DNA of 64,000 bases, taken from contig NZ_MJGN01000014.1 of NCBI RefSeq assembly GCF_001865065.1, positions 20,718 through 84,717 of the forward strand. The letters run 5' to 3'. This DNA comes from Curtobacterium sp. MCBA15_008 (GTDB lineage: Bacteria > Actinomycetota > Actinomycetes > Actinomycetales > Microbacteriaceae). Every line of letters begins with the position of its first letter. Position 1 is the first letter of the stretch. Shown here in pieces: positions 28,651-39,369 of this stretch. Made by a program: the position numbers and the translations under genes. The notes under the pieces are model-generated. The model was given only the letters and a program-made list of their open reading frames with translations, ran no database searches and was not told the origin of the DNA.

Positions 28651-30014
28651 TGGCGATCTCCGGCCGGTTCGTCGCGCTGCTCGCCGTCGCGATCGTGCCC
28701 ACCGTGATGCTCGGCAGCGGGTGGGCCGGCGCGGCGTGGGCGGGTGTGGTCGTCCTCGCCGCGGTGCTCGACGTGGTGCTCGCCGCCGACCTCGGCCGGG
28801 TCCGGGTGGAACGGCGGATGCCGCGCCTCGCACGCCGCGACACCACCGCCGACGGCACGCTCGTCCTGGCCAACGACGGCTCCCGCACGCTGCGGGGCGT
28901 CGTGCGGGACATGTGGGAGCCCTCGGCCGGGCACGAACCCCGCCGAACGCGACTGCACGTCCCCGCCGGCGAACGGCGGACCGCCCGGATGCGGTTCGCG
29001 CCGTTCCGCCGTGGGCGTCGGGTCAGCGCCGGCGTCGCCGTCCGTGCCTTCGGTCCGCTCGGCCTCGCCGCACGGCAGCGCGTCCTGCACGTGCCGGCCG
29101 AACTCGTCGTGACGCCGCCGTTCCGATCCCGGCGGCACCTGCCCTCACGACTCGCACGGCTCCGGGAGCTCGACGGGGAGACGACCCTGCAGCTCCGTGG
29201 CCACGGCACCGAGTTCGACTCGCTGCGGGACTACGTGCGGGGCGACGACGTCCGGTCGATCGACTGGCGGGCGACCGCCCGACGCCAGGACCTCGTGGTC
29301 CGGACCTGGCGACCCGAACGGGACCGGCGCGTGATCGTCGTCGTGGACGCCGGCCGTGCCGGTGCCGGCCGGGTCGACGACGAACCCCGTCTCGACACCT
29401 TCATCGAGTCGGCACTGCTGCTCGGCGCGCTCGCGGCCGCCGCGGGCGACCGGGTCGACCTGGCCGTGCTCGACGACGCCGTCCGCGGTCGCGTGCACGG
29501 GGCGACCCGCACGGACGTCGTCCAGCGCTTCGGCGAGACCCTGGCGCTCGCGGAACCCGGACTCGCCGCCACCGACTGGTCCGCCGTGCCGGGCATCGTC
29601 GACTCGATCACCACGTCCCGCGCGTTCGTCGTGCTCGTCTCGAGCCTCGACTCGGTCGGCGCGTCCGGCGACCTCCTCGCGGTGCTCCCGAGGCTCTCCC
29701 GTCGGCACGCCGTGCTCGTGACGTCCGTCACCGACCCGTCCGTCGAGCGGATGGCTCGCGGGGAGGCGAGCGCGGCCCCGGAGCCGACCGCACGGCAGCG
29801 CGGGCTGCGTGGCGGACGCACGCCGTCCCTCCCGGCCCGTGCGGAGCGCGACGTGTACCGGCGGGCCGCCGCGGAACGCACCCTGCTCGACGCCGACGGG
29901 ATCGCCGACGTCGCGCGACGGGCGGGGGCAGAGGTCGTCCGGGCGACGCCGGAGCAGGTGCCACCGCTCGTCGCCGATGCCTACATCCGGGCGAAGGCGA
30001 CCGGCCGGCTGTAG
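28650..30014 (+). CDS. DUF58 domain protein
   Basis: A 454-aa protein with two N-terminal helices (residues 5-50) and a C-terminal DUF58/VWA-like domain. The DUF58 signature GTEFDSLRDYVRGDDVRSIDWRATAR... lies near residues 190-210, and VIVVVDAGRAG follows as a MIDAS-like strand although the classic DXSXS is changed to DAGRAG. It is the usual partner of MoxR and the last gene of this GTGA-coupled operon; the next gene converges. Confidence 0.93.
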   Translation: MAISGRFVALLAVAIVPTVMLGSGWAGAAWAGVVVLAAVLDVVLAADLGRVRVERRMPRLARRDTTADGTLVLANDGSRTLRGVVRDMWEPSAGHEPRRTRLHVPAGERRTARMRFAPFRRGRRVSAGVAVRAFGPLGLAARQRVLHVPAELVVTPPFRSRRHLPSRLARLRELDGETTLQLRGHGTEFDSLRDYVRGDDVRSIDWRATARRQDLVVRTWRPERDRRVIVVVDAGRAGAGRVDDEPRLDTFIESALLLGALAAAAGDRVDLAVLDDAVRGRVHGATRTDVVQRFGETLALAEPGLAATDWSAVPGIVDSITTSRAFVVLVSSLDSVGASGDLLAVLPRLSRRHAVLVTSVTDPSVERMARGEASAAPEPTARQRGLRGGRTPSLPARAERDVYRRAAAERTLLDADGIADVARRAGAEVVRATPEQVPPLVADAYIRAKATGRL

Positions 30015-30024
30015 CGAACCGGCG

Positions 30025-31020
30025 TCAACCGGCCACGAGCGCCGTGCTGCCGCGCTCAAACTCCTCGAGGTCGCCGCGCTCCCCTGCCCGGTGTGCCCGG
30101 CCGCCGAGCACCCACTGGTACCAGAGCACCGCCGCGAGCGCGAGCGTGCCGATGCCGATCTTCACCGGCCACGGCCAGTCCTGCCGCGTCACCGTGCCCT
30201 CGACGATGCCGGAGAGCAGCAGCGTCAGGGCCAGGCCGACGGCGATCGTGATGAGGGCTCGGCCGTCCTCGGCGAGGGCCTGCGCGCGGGTGCGGGCGCC
30301 GGGGGCGACCCACGACCAGAAGATCATCAGTCCGGCGGCGGCCGCGAGGAACACCGAGTAGAGCTCCAGCTGCCCGTGCGGCGCGATGTACAGGAAGAAG
30401 TCGCCGAGCCGTCCCTCGGAGTGCATGATCGCGGCCGAGACACCCAGGCTGATCGCGTTCTGCCCGATCGAGAACGGGACGAAGAGACCGGTGATGCCGA
30501 AGGCCACCATCGTCGCCGCGATGTAGGCGTTGTTCGTCCACACCTGCGCCGTGAACGCCCCGAGCCCGTGGTCGGAGTAGTAGGCCTGGAAGTCCTGCGT
30601 CGCGTACTGCCGGAGCGCCTCCGGTGTCCCGAAGGTGGCCGTCGCGCCGGGGGTCGTGCTGATCCAGACGGCGACGATCGCGGCGATCGCCGCCGTCGCG
30701 ACCGCGACCCAGATCGTCACCCACCGGATCCGGTACAGGGAGGCCGGCAGCTGCAGGACGAAGAAGGCCGTGATCGCCGTGACCGGGTCGACCGGGGTGC
30801 CGGTGAAGCGGAGACGGGCACGGAACAGGGTCAGCGACAGCCGGTCGCCGACGGCCGTGCGGGGTGCGGCGCGGCGGATGCGGGCGAGGTCGGTTGCGGC
30901 CTCCTGGTAGCCGGACACGAGGCGGTCGACGTCTGCGCCTGACTGGTGCCGCGCGCGGGCGAGCCGGTCGAGTTCCTGCCACCGCTCGCGGTGCACCTCG
31001 CTGTAGGCGTCCAGGTCCAC
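30025..31020 (-). CDS. SpoIIM/DUF95 family membrane protein
   Basis: A 331-aa protein with about six helices. The N-terminus (MDLDAYSEVHRERWQELDRL ... VSGYQEAATDLARIR) and the core NNAYIAATMVAFGITGLFVP, HGQLELYSVFLAAAAGLMI are typical of the stage II sporulation protein M family, which in non-sporulators accompanies RDD, MoxR and DUF58 genes. Converges on the DUF58 gene and diverges from the RDD gene. Confidence 0.92.
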   Translation of the reverse strand: MDLDAYSEVHRERWQELDRLARARHQSGADVDRLVSGYQEAATDLARIRRAAPRTAVGDRLSLTLFRARLRFTGTPVDPVTAITAFFVLQLPASLYRIRWVTIWVAVATAAIAAIVAVWISTTPGATATFGTPEALRQYATQDFQAYYSDHGLGAFTAQVWTNNAYIAATMVAFGITGLFVPFSIGQNAISLGVSAAIMHSEGRLGDFFLYIAPHGQLELYSVFLAAAAGLMIFWSWVAPGARTRAQALAEDGRALITIAVGLALTLLLSGIVEGTVTRQDWPWPVKIGIGTLALAAVLWYQWVLGGRAHRAGERGDLEEFERGSTALVAG

Positions 31021-31136
31021 GCGTCTCCCCCGCTCGTCGTCCTCGGTCGTGCTGTCTTGCTCGTCGTGCTCGTGCGTCGGCCGCCGTGCCGGAGCCGTCC
31101 TGGGCGACCGGCGATGGTCTCCGCCATGATGATCCC

Positions 31137-32006
31137 ATGCCGAAGACCCGCGCGCCGCGTGACCTCGCCGATCCCCGGTTCGTCCGCGCTCTCGACGATC
31201 CGGGCGACGAGCTCGTCGTCGGCGAGGCGGTGGCGCTCGACGTCCAGCCCGCCGGCATCGCCCTGCGCCTCGCGTCGGCGCTCCTCGACGCGGTGTGCGC
31301 GCTCGCGCTGTACCTCATGCTCCTGGCCGGGCTGTCCCGCGTCTGGCCGAGCGACCTGGACGACGCCTGGGCCGCCGCGCTCGACATCGGGGTGCTCGTG
31401 GGTGTCCTCGTGCTGGTGCCCGCCGCGGTCGAGACCGTCACGCGCGGCAAGAGCGTCGGCCGTTACGCGACCGGCACACGGGTGGTGCGGCTCGACGGCG
31501 GGGCGATCGGGTTCCGGCACGCGTTCACCCGAGCCCTCGTCGGGGTGTTCGAACTCTGGATGACGCTCGGCTCGGTGGCCCTGCTCGTCGCGTTGTTCGG
31601 CGCCCGCCCGCGGCGGCTCGGGGACCTGCTCGCGGGAACCTTCGTGCAGCACGAGCGGGCCGCGAAGCACCGCGACCCCGAGGTGCTCCTGCCCGTCGAA
31701 CTCGTGCAGTGGGCCGGGTTGGCCGACGTGTCGGCGCTCCCCCAGCAGCTCGAGAACCGGCTCGGTGCGTTCTTCCGCGGTGCAGCGGACCTGCGCCCCG
31801 AGGTGCGGGAGGCGACGGCGCGGACCCTCGCCGCGGCGGTCGCGGAGTACGCGCACCCGGTGCCGCCCGTGCACCCGGAGGTCTTCCTCGCCGGCGTCGT
31901 CGTGCTGCGGCGGTCGCGGGACGTCCGGGCGCTGCGCTCCCGGGCCGAGGTGCTCGACCGCGCAGCGGAGTCGGCGACGGCGCGGCCCCCGGGCTTCCCG
32001 CGCTGA
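31137..32006 (+). CDS. RDD family membrane protein
   Basis: A 289-aa protein with an RDD domain (three to four helices, about residues 35-150; the motif GKSVGRYATGTRVVRLDGG is characteristic) and a soluble helical C-terminal half. ATG 31137 follows CATGAT by six bases, a leaderless arrangement. It is divergent from SpoIIM, the usual partner. Function unknown. Confidence 0.9.
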   Translation: MPKTRAPRDLADPRFVRALDDPGDELVVGEAVALDVQPAGIALRLASALLDAVCALALYLMLLAGLSRVWPSDLDDAWAAALDIGVLVGVLVLVPAAVETVTRGKSVGRYATGTRVVRLDGGAIGFRHAFTRALVGVFELWMTLGSVALLVALFGARPRRLGDLLAGTFVQHERAAKHRDPEVLLPVELVQWAGLADVSALPQQLENRLGAFFRGAADLRPEVREATARTLAAAVAEYAHPVPPVHPEVFLAGVVVLRRSRDVRALRSRAEVLDRAAESATARPPGFPR

Positions 32007-32064
32007 GGCGCTGCTTCGCGGCGCGGCGCGGCGCTTCGGGTCGCGGCGTCCGCTCCGACCGATC

Positions 32065-32124
32065 GCACCCCCGCGCGAGCGTCGCGCCCCGGTGTGCGTG
32101 GGCGCGACGTCCGTGCAGGGGTGC
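32065..32124 (-). repeat. Family B hairpin repeat, copy 2 (inverted relative to copy 1)
   Basis: Arms 32065-32089 and 32100-32124 pair at about 21 of 25 positions. Read on the minus strand, the loop ACGCACACCG matches the TCGCACACCC loop of copy 1 and the arms share GCACCC and CGCGCCC blocks, so this is a true second family member. Confidence 0.65.
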
Positions 32125-32203
32125 ATCGCCGTGCGCGGCTGGCGCGCGGCCGGTGCGCGGCCGGTGGGCGCCCGCCGCGCCGCCCCGCCGCCCCGCACAA
32201 CGC

Positions 32204-32245
32204 AAGTCACCCCGAACCACGCGTTGACGCGGTTCGGGGTGACTT
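32204..32245. terminator. Strong bidirectional hairpin between RDD gene and ahcY
   Basis: Perfect 15-bp arms AAGTCACCCCGAACC (32204-32218) and GGTTCGGGGTGACTT (32231-32245) between two convergent genes. Confidence 0.8.
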
Positions 32246-32280
32246 CGGTTGTGGAACGGAGACGAGCCCGCCGGCCCGGC

Positions 32281-33759
<1,479 letters not shown>

Positions 33760-33780
33760 GCCCATCAGTCTTCCACGCCG

Positions 33781-33829
33781 GGAGGCGCGGGTCGTCAGCC
33801 GACGTCGGTCACGTGGGTCGTGCCTCCAG
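33781..33829. repeat. Family A element, imperfect
   Basis: GGAGGCGCG at the left and CGTGCCTCCAG at the right enclose further short complementary blocks (CGAC/GTCG). It lies just upstream of ahcY and downstream of the DUF3499 gene. Confidence 0.45.
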
Positions 33830-33866
33830 TCCGGTGCCCTGTGGAGGACTGGACGAGTCGGGGCCG

Positions 33867-34082
33867 TCAGTCGGCGTCGCGGCGGAGCGGCTCCCGCCGC
33901 ACCACCTGCCAGCCGCGGGGCACCCGCAGGGTGGCGGCGTGCCGTGCGCAGAGGTCGTAGCCGTGCGGTTCGACCCGCGTCGAGAGGGGGCCGACGACGA
34001 CCATCGAGTCGCCGTAGTCGTACGTCAGGGTCGACGCAGCGCTCGCGCCGCAGGCGACCTTGCTGCAGATCCTCACGTCCAT
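33867..34082 (-). CDS. DUF3499 family protein
   Basis: A 71-aa protein [20 protein letters not shown] with conserved Cys residues (two near the N-terminus, one in GYDLCARHA) that look like a zinc ribbon, ending [14 protein letters not shown]. This matches DUF3499, present near manB/ahcY in actinobacteria; function unknown. A -10-like TAGGGT at 34098-34093 lies 10 nt before the ATG; the longer open frame to 34289 is not used. Divergent from the DUF1025 gene. Confidence 0.88.
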   Translation of the reverse strand: MDVRICSKVACGASAASTLTYDYGDSMVVVGPLSTRVEPHGYDLCARHAATLRVPRGWQVVRREPLRRDAD

Positions 34083-34128
34083 ACCGACCCCGACCCTATC
34101 GGAGTGCGGCCGCCGGGCACCGCGCGCG

Positions 34129-34134
34129 TACGAT
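34129..34134 (+). promoter_or_regulatory. Leaderless -10 hexamer TACGAT
   Basis: TACGAT followed by six bases and ATG at 34141. Confidence 0.5.
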
Positions 34135-34140
34135 GTGGGG

Positions 34141-34581
34141 ATGCGTCGCAGGACTCCCCTCGTCACCCCGGTGGACCGTGGCCGAGGCCGCTCCCGGCAC
34201 GGTCGGGGCGGACGCTCGAGCGTGACCGGTCCGGACCTCGCACCCGTCATCACGCGTGCCGAGACCTTCGACCGGATCGTCGGCGACACGGCGCACTACC
34301 TGATCGGGCTCTGGCCGGACGAGCTCGACGGGGTCGTGTTCCAGGTGGCCGACATGCCCACCGACTCCGCGACGCCCGACCACATGCCGCGGTGGCGCGT
34401 CGACCGCGAGGCCCGACGCGTCACCGTCTTCCGGATCCCCGTCGAACGGGTCACGCGGAGCCCCGAGAAGGACGACACCGACAAGCGGGTCATCATCGAG
34501 ACGGCGGTGTTCCGTGCGGTCGGCGAGCTGATCGACAAGGACCCGTGGGACCTGGCGCCGGACCGCTACCGACACTGGTGA
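34141..34581 (+). CDS. DUF1025 metallopeptidase-like family protein, zinc motif degenerate
   Basis: A 146-aa protein with a basic Arg/Gly-rich N-terminus and a zincin-like fold. It aligns by eye with the metallopeptidase family proteins divergent from DUF3499 in actinobacteria (ITRAETFDRIVGDTAHYL, then TVFRIPVERVTRSPEKDD). The helix that should carry HEXXH reads IIETAVFRAVGELIDKDP and contains no histidine, so peptidase activity is unlikely. ATG 34141 is leaderless. Confidence 0.8.
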   Translation: MRRRTPLVTPVDRGRGRSRHGRGGRSSVTGPDLAPVITRAETFDRIVGDTAHYLIGLWPDELDGVVFQVADMPTDSATPDHMPRWRVDREARRVTVFRIPVERVTRSPEKDDTDKRVIIETAVFRAVGELIDKDPWDLAPDRYRHW

Positions 34582-34636
34582 GCTGAGCCGCGCGAAGCGC
34601 CCCCGCGGGCGACCGCCGGGCCACACTCCCCCGGGG

Positions 34637-36040
34637 TCAGGGGTACACGCGCACCGGGGTCGACACCTCGGTCGCCGCGCGCACCGGGAACCCGGCGATG
34701 CCCGAGCTGCCCATGTACGTCACCCCGGCGACCAAGCCCTTCGTGCCGGTGAGCGTGAGCTGCTTCGACAGGGGCACGATGACCGTGCTGGTACCGCCGG
34801 CGACCACGTCGACCCGCTGCTCCTCGTCACCGGTGCGGATCGTCACCGTGGCGTCCGAGCGCGTCGGGTTCACCATCGTCAGCCGCTGGTTGTCCCCCGG
34901 CGCGAGCGCGGTGATCGTCGACCGCCCGAGCGGCTCGGCGGACGCGAACCAGCCGAGGTCGGTGCGACCGTCCTCGGTGGGCGTCGTGGTGCGGGCCCCG
35001 GCCACGATCGGCTCGGTCGACGTGACCGTGAACGAGTACCGGCCGTTGGGGAAGTCGTCGAGGGCGACGTCGGTCACGACGCCCGGCTCGGCGGTGGCGT
35101 TCACGGTCGAGCCGCCGCCGTCCGAGGTGGTGATGCCGAGGGTGACGCGAGCCGCCTCGGACCCGGGGACGAACAGCCGGACGATCGGCGCGGCGTCGGC
35201 GGTGTCGTCGCCGCGCTGCGCCTCCTGGGCGCCCTGCAGCACGACGCCGGGGATGATCTGCGTCCGCGCCGGTGCGGCTCCGCCGGAGACGACGTCGAAG
35301 CCACCGGGGGTGAGCGTCCGGACGATCGACTCCTGCATGTGCGCGACGATCTGGCCGCCGGAGGACTCGACGTGCACGACGGTGGAGCCCTGGTCGGACA
35401 CGAAGCCCGACAGCGGCACGACCTTCTGCGTGTTCGGCGCGACGACGATCCCGGTGGTGCCCGGCGCGCTGACCGTGCCCGAGTCGTCGAAGATCGACAG
35501 GTCGACGGTGGCGTTCACATCGGTCGGGTTGGAGAGCGTGACGAGACTGGTGCGCCCGGTCTCGGTCGAGCCGCCGACCAGCCACGTGGACTGGCTCGGG
35601 TCGTCGCACGACGCGGCGCCCACGCCGACGAGGTCGCCGCTGGACACGCTCTGGTAGCTGCTGCCCGCGACCTGCGGCGTGGTGTCGCCGGCCGGGGCGG
35701 TGAGCAGGCGCGGTTCGCTGCCGCCGGTCGTCGACGCCCCGAGCGAGGACCGCTCGACGGTCGACCCGGTGGTGGCCGTCGCGACCGTGGCGGAGCCGAC
35801 GGTGCTCGCCTTCGTGGCGTCGTTGCCGGCGTCGTCGGACAGGCGGAGTGCACTGCCGGCGCACACGCGCTCGGCGTCCGCGGGCACCGGCACGACCGTC
35901 TTGCCGGCGGGACGGCCCGGCTCGGACTCCGTGCCGAGGGCGTGCGCCGCGGTGACGGCTCCGGCGGCGACGACCACGGCGATCGCGGTGGCGGTCCCGC
36001 GGACGACCCAGCGGCGCACGGAGGCGGGGGTGGTGCTCAT
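34637..36040 (-). CDS. DUF5719 family surface protein
   Basis: A 467-aa protein with one N-terminal transmembrane/signal helix (ATAIAVVVAAGAVTAAHAL, residues 17-35) and an extracytoplasmic all-beta region built of repeated Ig-like units rich in Thr, Val and Gly. It matches DUF5719 proteins that follow the large membrane glycosyltransferase in this family of bacteria. Its start overlaps the glycosyltransferase stop (ATGA), so the two are produced together; probably part of a surface glycan complex (inference). Confidence 0.85.
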   Translation of the reverse strand: MSTTPASVRRWVVRGTATAIAVVVAAGAVTAAHALGTESEPGRPAGKTVVPVPADAERVCAGSALRLSDDAGNDATKASTVGSATVATATTGSTVERSSLGASTTGGSEPRLLTAPAGDTTPQVAGSSYQSVSSGDLVGVGAASCDDPSQSTWLVGGSTETGRTSLVTLSNPTDVNATVDLSIFDDSGTVSAPGTTGIVVAPNTQKVVPLSGFVSDQGSTVVHVESSGGQIVAHMQESIVRTLTPGGFDVVSGGAAPARTQIIPGVVLQGAQEAQRGDDTADAAPIVRLFVPGSEAARVTLGITTSDGGGSTVNATAEPGVVTDVALDDFPNGRYSFTVTSTEPIVAGARTTTPTEDGRTDLGWFASAEPLGRSTITALAPGDNQRLTMVNPTRSDATVTIRTGDEEQRVDVVAGGTSTVIVPLSKQLTLTGTKGLVAGVTYMGSSGIAGFPVRAATEVSTPVRVYP

Positions 36041-38925
36041 TCGTCGCGCTCCTCGTCGAAGGTGGTGGCGGGTTCCTCGGCCTCGATGACGTTCGAGGTG
36101 GCACGGCGACGGCGGGGCGCGGTGGGGACGGCGAGCAGGGCCGCGGCACCGAAGACCACGCCGAGCACGACGAGGTAGAGCACGTGCGTGGCGTGCGCCC
36201 CGGCCGACCCGGTGGAGGTCCGGTCGACGTCGCCCTCGTAGTGGAACAGCTGCCCGCTCGTGGTCTCGCCGATGCTGGTGAAGAGCGCGTTCTGCCCGAT
36301 CGCCCCGGCCGCGCGGTCGTGCACGTCCTGCGCGGCGGAGCCGCTCGACCCGCGGGAGTCGTCCGAGGTGTCGGACGGGTCGGAGACGTCGTCGAGCAGC
36401 ACGAAGCTCACGCCGAGCTCACGGAGCGCCGGCTCGGGGTCGTACCCGCTGCGGCTCGCGAGGTTGCCGGCCAGGGTCGCCAGCTGCGCCCCGGAGCGGC
36501 TCAGCGTCAGCGCGGTCGAGTCGAGCGTCGACTGGTCGTCGAGCGTCGAACCCTGCCCGCGCTCGAGCGCCACCGCGAGGGAGCCGTCGGTCTGCGGTTC
36601 GACCACGAGGGTGCCGACGTCGGGGTTGGCCTGTGCCTCGGCGTTGACGTACGCGCTGAGGACCCGGCCGGTGGTGGGCTGGATGACGGCGTTGCCGAGG
36701 TAGAACGCCGCGAAGGCGGGCGCGACCGCGACACCGGCGAGCACCGTCGCGACGAGGCCGGTGACCGGAGCGAGGCGGGGCAGCACGTCGATCCCGATGC
36801 ACGCCGCCGCGACGATGGCGAGCCAGTAGACGGAGAGCCCGCTGCCCGGCCAGATGATCGTGGTGGTCGACCCGACGCCCGTGACGGTCACGTGGGTGGC
36901 GGCGAACGCGGTGGCGAAGCCGAGCAGGGCGACGACCAGGCAGGCACCCGCCACCGCCCAGCGGTGTCCGAGCATCGCGCCGATGGCCGCGGCGGCGATC
37001 GGCAGGGCGAGGACGGCCATCAGCACGGGCAGGATCGCGGTGAGCGTGCCCATGCCGGCCGTGGTCGGGAGCCAGCCGCTCCAGTCCGGCACCGGCTGGC
37101 CGATGGCGAGCTGGAAGGCGGACGGGGCGCGGGTGGCCGAGGGCACACCGGGGTCGGCGAAGACCGCCAGCACGTTGCCGCGCGTGACCTGGGCGAGCAC
37201 GAGGGGCAGGAACAGCACCGCGGCGGGCACCGGGATGAACACCCGACGGTGCGCACGGCGCCAGCCCACGACGAGGGAGACCAGCCAGGCGACGAGGAGC
37301 ACCGGCAGCAGCGACGGCGCAGAGGCAGCGACGACGGCGAACAGCAACGAGGCGCCGGACGCCCACGCCCAGGAGCGGTGCGCCTCGAGCACGGCGAGGA
37401 ACAGCCAGGGCAGGAGCACGTGCGCGATCACGGCACCGAGGTGCCCGCTCGTGACGGCCCCGACGAGCGTCGGCGCGATCGTGTAGAGCGCCGCGCCGAT
37501 CGCGGGGACCCAGGTCCGCGTGGTGACCTTGCGGATCGCGAACCACGAGCCGAGCGCGGCCACCGGGAACGCGACGAGCATGACCAGGACGACCGAGGTC
37601 GACGGCGACCAGAACGTGATCGACCCGAGGACGGCCACGATCGCGGCGAACGGGTCGGACGGACCGGTGAACCCGGTGCCGATCGAGTGCCAGCCGTAGC
37701 CGACGTTCTGCCAGAGCCGTGCGACGTCGGTGCTCAGCGGGAGCAGCCCCCCGCCGGTCAGCGCCGGCGAGCCGAGCAGCGGGTAGAGCGTCACGACGCT
37801 GAGGACGGCCGCGGCCAGGACGACCCAGATCCCGCCGTCGCCGAGGAACGAGGCCCGGGCGATCGGGGCGTCCTCGACGCGTGCGAGTTCGACGTCGCGC
37901 GAGGTCGTCCGGTGTTCGTGCACCCGTCGCCAGCTCACGCGGAGCGGCTCGACGGCCGCCCACCCCAGCTTCTTGTTCCGGGCGAGGACCCGGCGGGCGC
38001 GCCCGACGCCGCCGCCGAACGCCACCGCGAAGGCCGCGGCGAGCTCGGCGCTGACGGCCGCGGGGTGCTTCGCGACGAGGTGTCCGATCGCACGTCCGAC
38101 GGCGAACGGCACGAGGGTCAGCCAGTGGATCCAGAGCACCCCGACGGGCGCGTAGGTCATCCGACGGTGCAGCTGCGCCTGCCGGTGCATCCGCACGCGG
38201 CGCCCCTCGGAGACACGCCTGCGGCCGAACTCCTCGATCGGACCGGCCGTGGTCACGCGGGCTTCCGGCACGACCGCGACGCGGTGCCCGGCCAGGCGGA
38301 CGCGGACGCAGAAGTCGAGCGCGGCGTCGACGTTCGGGAGCGCCGGGTCGAAGCCGCCGAGTTCGTTCCAGACCGACCGACGGACGAGCATGCCGCCCGC
38401 GGCGACGCCGAGCACGTCGGTGTGCCGGTCGTGCTGGCCCTGGTCGAGTTCGTCCTGCACGAGGGCGATGGAGCGGCCGAAGCGGGTCATGCTCTCGCCG
38501 AACGCGCGGATCACCGACGGGTCGTCGACCGACACGAGCTTCGGACCGGCCACGACGACCGACGGCGCGATCTCCACGGCGGACAGCAGGTCGGCGAGCG
38601 CGGTCGGCGACGGCGCGTTGTCGTGTCCGAGCAGCCACAGCCACTCGTCGACCGGCTCGTCCGCGACGGTGGGCGGCGCTTCGCGTTCCCCGCGGGCGAC
38701 GGCCTCGCCGAAAGGGCGACCGGCGGGCAGGCGGAGGAGTTCGGCGGAGCCGCCGAAGGAGAGGTCGGCGGTCGAGCCGTCGGTCGACCCGACGTCGACG
38801 ACGACCAGGTTCTCCGGGTGGCGGGTCTGGGCGGCGAGGGCGTCCAGGGTCCGGTCGAGGTGGTCCGCCCCGTTGGCGGCGACGAGGATCGCGGTGACCC
38901 GGGGCTGAGCGGAACTGGGCTGCAT
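36037..38925 (-). CDS. Large GT2 glycosyltransferase with multi-spanning membrane domain
   Basis: A 962-aa protein: a cytosolic GT2 domain (about residues 10-235; VTAILVAANGADHL, VVVDVGSTDGST, GGFDPALPNVDAALDFCVRV) then 12-14 membrane helices and an extracytoplasmic segment near residues 750-890 before a final helix. ATG 38925 follows TAGAGT (38941-38936) by 10 nt; GTG 38937 overlaps that hexamer and is less likely. The canonical DXD is unclear. Likely transfers sugars to a lipid-linked or surface polymer. Upstream and divergent across a repeat is whiB2. Confidence 0.88.
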   Translation of the reverse strand: MQPSSAQPRVTAILVAANGADHLDRTLDALAAQTRHPENLVVVDVGSTDGSTADLSFGGSAELLRLPAGRPFGEAVARGEREAPPTVADEPVDEWLWLLGHDNAPSPTALADLLSAVEIAPSVVVAGPKLVSVDDPSVIRAFGESMTRFGRSIALVQDELDQGQHDRHTDVLGVAAGGMLVRRSVWNELGGFDPALPNVDAALDFCVRVRLAGHRVAVVPEARVTTAGPIEEFGRRRVSEGRRVRMHRQAQLHRRMTYAPVGVLWIHWLTLVPFAVGRAIGHLVAKHPAAVSAELAAAFAVAFGGGVGRARRVLARNKKLGWAAVEPLRVSWRRVHEHRTTSRDVELARVEDAPIARASFLGDGGIWVVLAAAVLSVVTLYPLLGSPALTGGGLLPLSTDVARLWQNVGYGWHSIGTGFTGPSDPFAAIVAVLGSITFWSPSTSVVLVMLVAFPVAALGSWFAIRKVTTRTWVPAIGAALYTIAPTLVGAVTSGHLGAVIAHVLLPWLFLAVLEAHRSWAWASGASLLFAVVAASAPSLLPVLLVAWLVSLVVGWRRAHRRVFIPVPAAVLFLPLVLAQVTRGNVLAVFADPGVPSATRAPSAFQLAIGQPVPDWSGWLPTTAGMGTLTAILPVLMAVLALPIAAAAIGAMLGHRWAVAGACLVVALLGFATAFAATHVTVTGVGSTTTIIWPGSGLSVYWLAIVAAACIGIDVLPRLAPVTGLVATVLAGVAVAPAFAAFYLGNAVIQPTTGRVLSAYVNAEAQANPDVGTLVVEPQTDGSLAVALERGQGSTLDDQSTLDSTALTLSRSGAQLATLAGNLASRSGYDPEPALRELGVSFVLLDDVSDPSDTSDDSRGSSGSAAQDVHDRAAGAIGQNALFTSIGETTSGQLFHYEGDVDRTSTGSAGAHATHVLYLVVLGVVFGAAALLAVPTAPRRRRATSNVIEAEEPATTFDEERDE

Positions 38926-38945
38926 GACGGGCGTCACTCTACGGT

Positions 38946-39040
38946 CTGGAGGCGCGGTGACGGTCGCGCAGGTCGGCGCGCCGTGAACCTGTGGGCGCGC
39001 TCACCGCACGGTGCGTGCCGGACGTGCGGCGCGCCTCCAG
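38946..39040. repeat. Family A element with long insert
   Basis: CTGGAGGCGCG (38946-38956) and CGCGCCTCCAG (39030-39040) are perfect 11-bp inverted repeats 73 bp apart, with smaller GC-rich stems between. It fills the gap between the large glycosyltransferase start and the whiB2 stop. Confidence 0.5.
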
Positions 39041-39045
39041 GGCGG

Positions 39046-39369
39046 CTACGCGCGTTTGCGCAGCTTGCGTCGTTCACGCTCGGACAGGCCGCCCCAGATG
39101 CCGAAGCGCTCGTCGTTCTCGAGTGCGTACTCGAGGCACTGCGACCGGACCTCGCACGAGGTGCAGATCTTCTTGGCCTCGCGCGTCGAGCCGCCCTTCT
39201 CGGGGAAGAACGCCTCCGGGTCGGTCTGCGCGCACAGCGAGTCCACCTGCCACGCGAGCGGGTTCTCCTCGTCGTCGGTCTCCGGCCGTCGGACACCCGG
39301 GACGCCGAGCGCGACGGGGTCGACGTGCCAGTCCTCCGGTACTCCGGCGTGGAAGTCGGAACCGTTCAC
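39046..39369 (-). CDS. whiB2: WhiB-family regulator, WhiB2/WhmD-type
   Basis: A 107-aa WhiB protein with cysteines at about 46, 69, 72 and 78 (C-X22-C-X2-C-X5-C), the turn GIWGGLSERERRKLRKRA and an acidic N-terminal extension (RRPETDDEENPLAWQ). WhiB2/WhmD controls septation. I chose GTG 39369, which has AGGGG 8 nt upstream; GTG 39378 is the alternative. A very good sigma-70-like promoter lies upstream. Its place at the end of the mycobacteria-like core block is conserved. Confidence 0.93.
   Translation of the reverse strand: MNGSDFHAGVPEDWHVDPVALGVPGVRRPETDDEENPLAWQVDSLCAQTDPEAFFPEKGGSTREAKKICTSCEVRSQCLEYALENDERFGIWGGLSERERRKLRKRA

Noticed and set aside
33760..33866. SAH riboswitch upstream of ahcY
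   Set aside because: The -10-like hexamer lies 7 nt before the ATG, leaving no leader, and I see no SAH-aptamer core; the structure present is a family A repeat.
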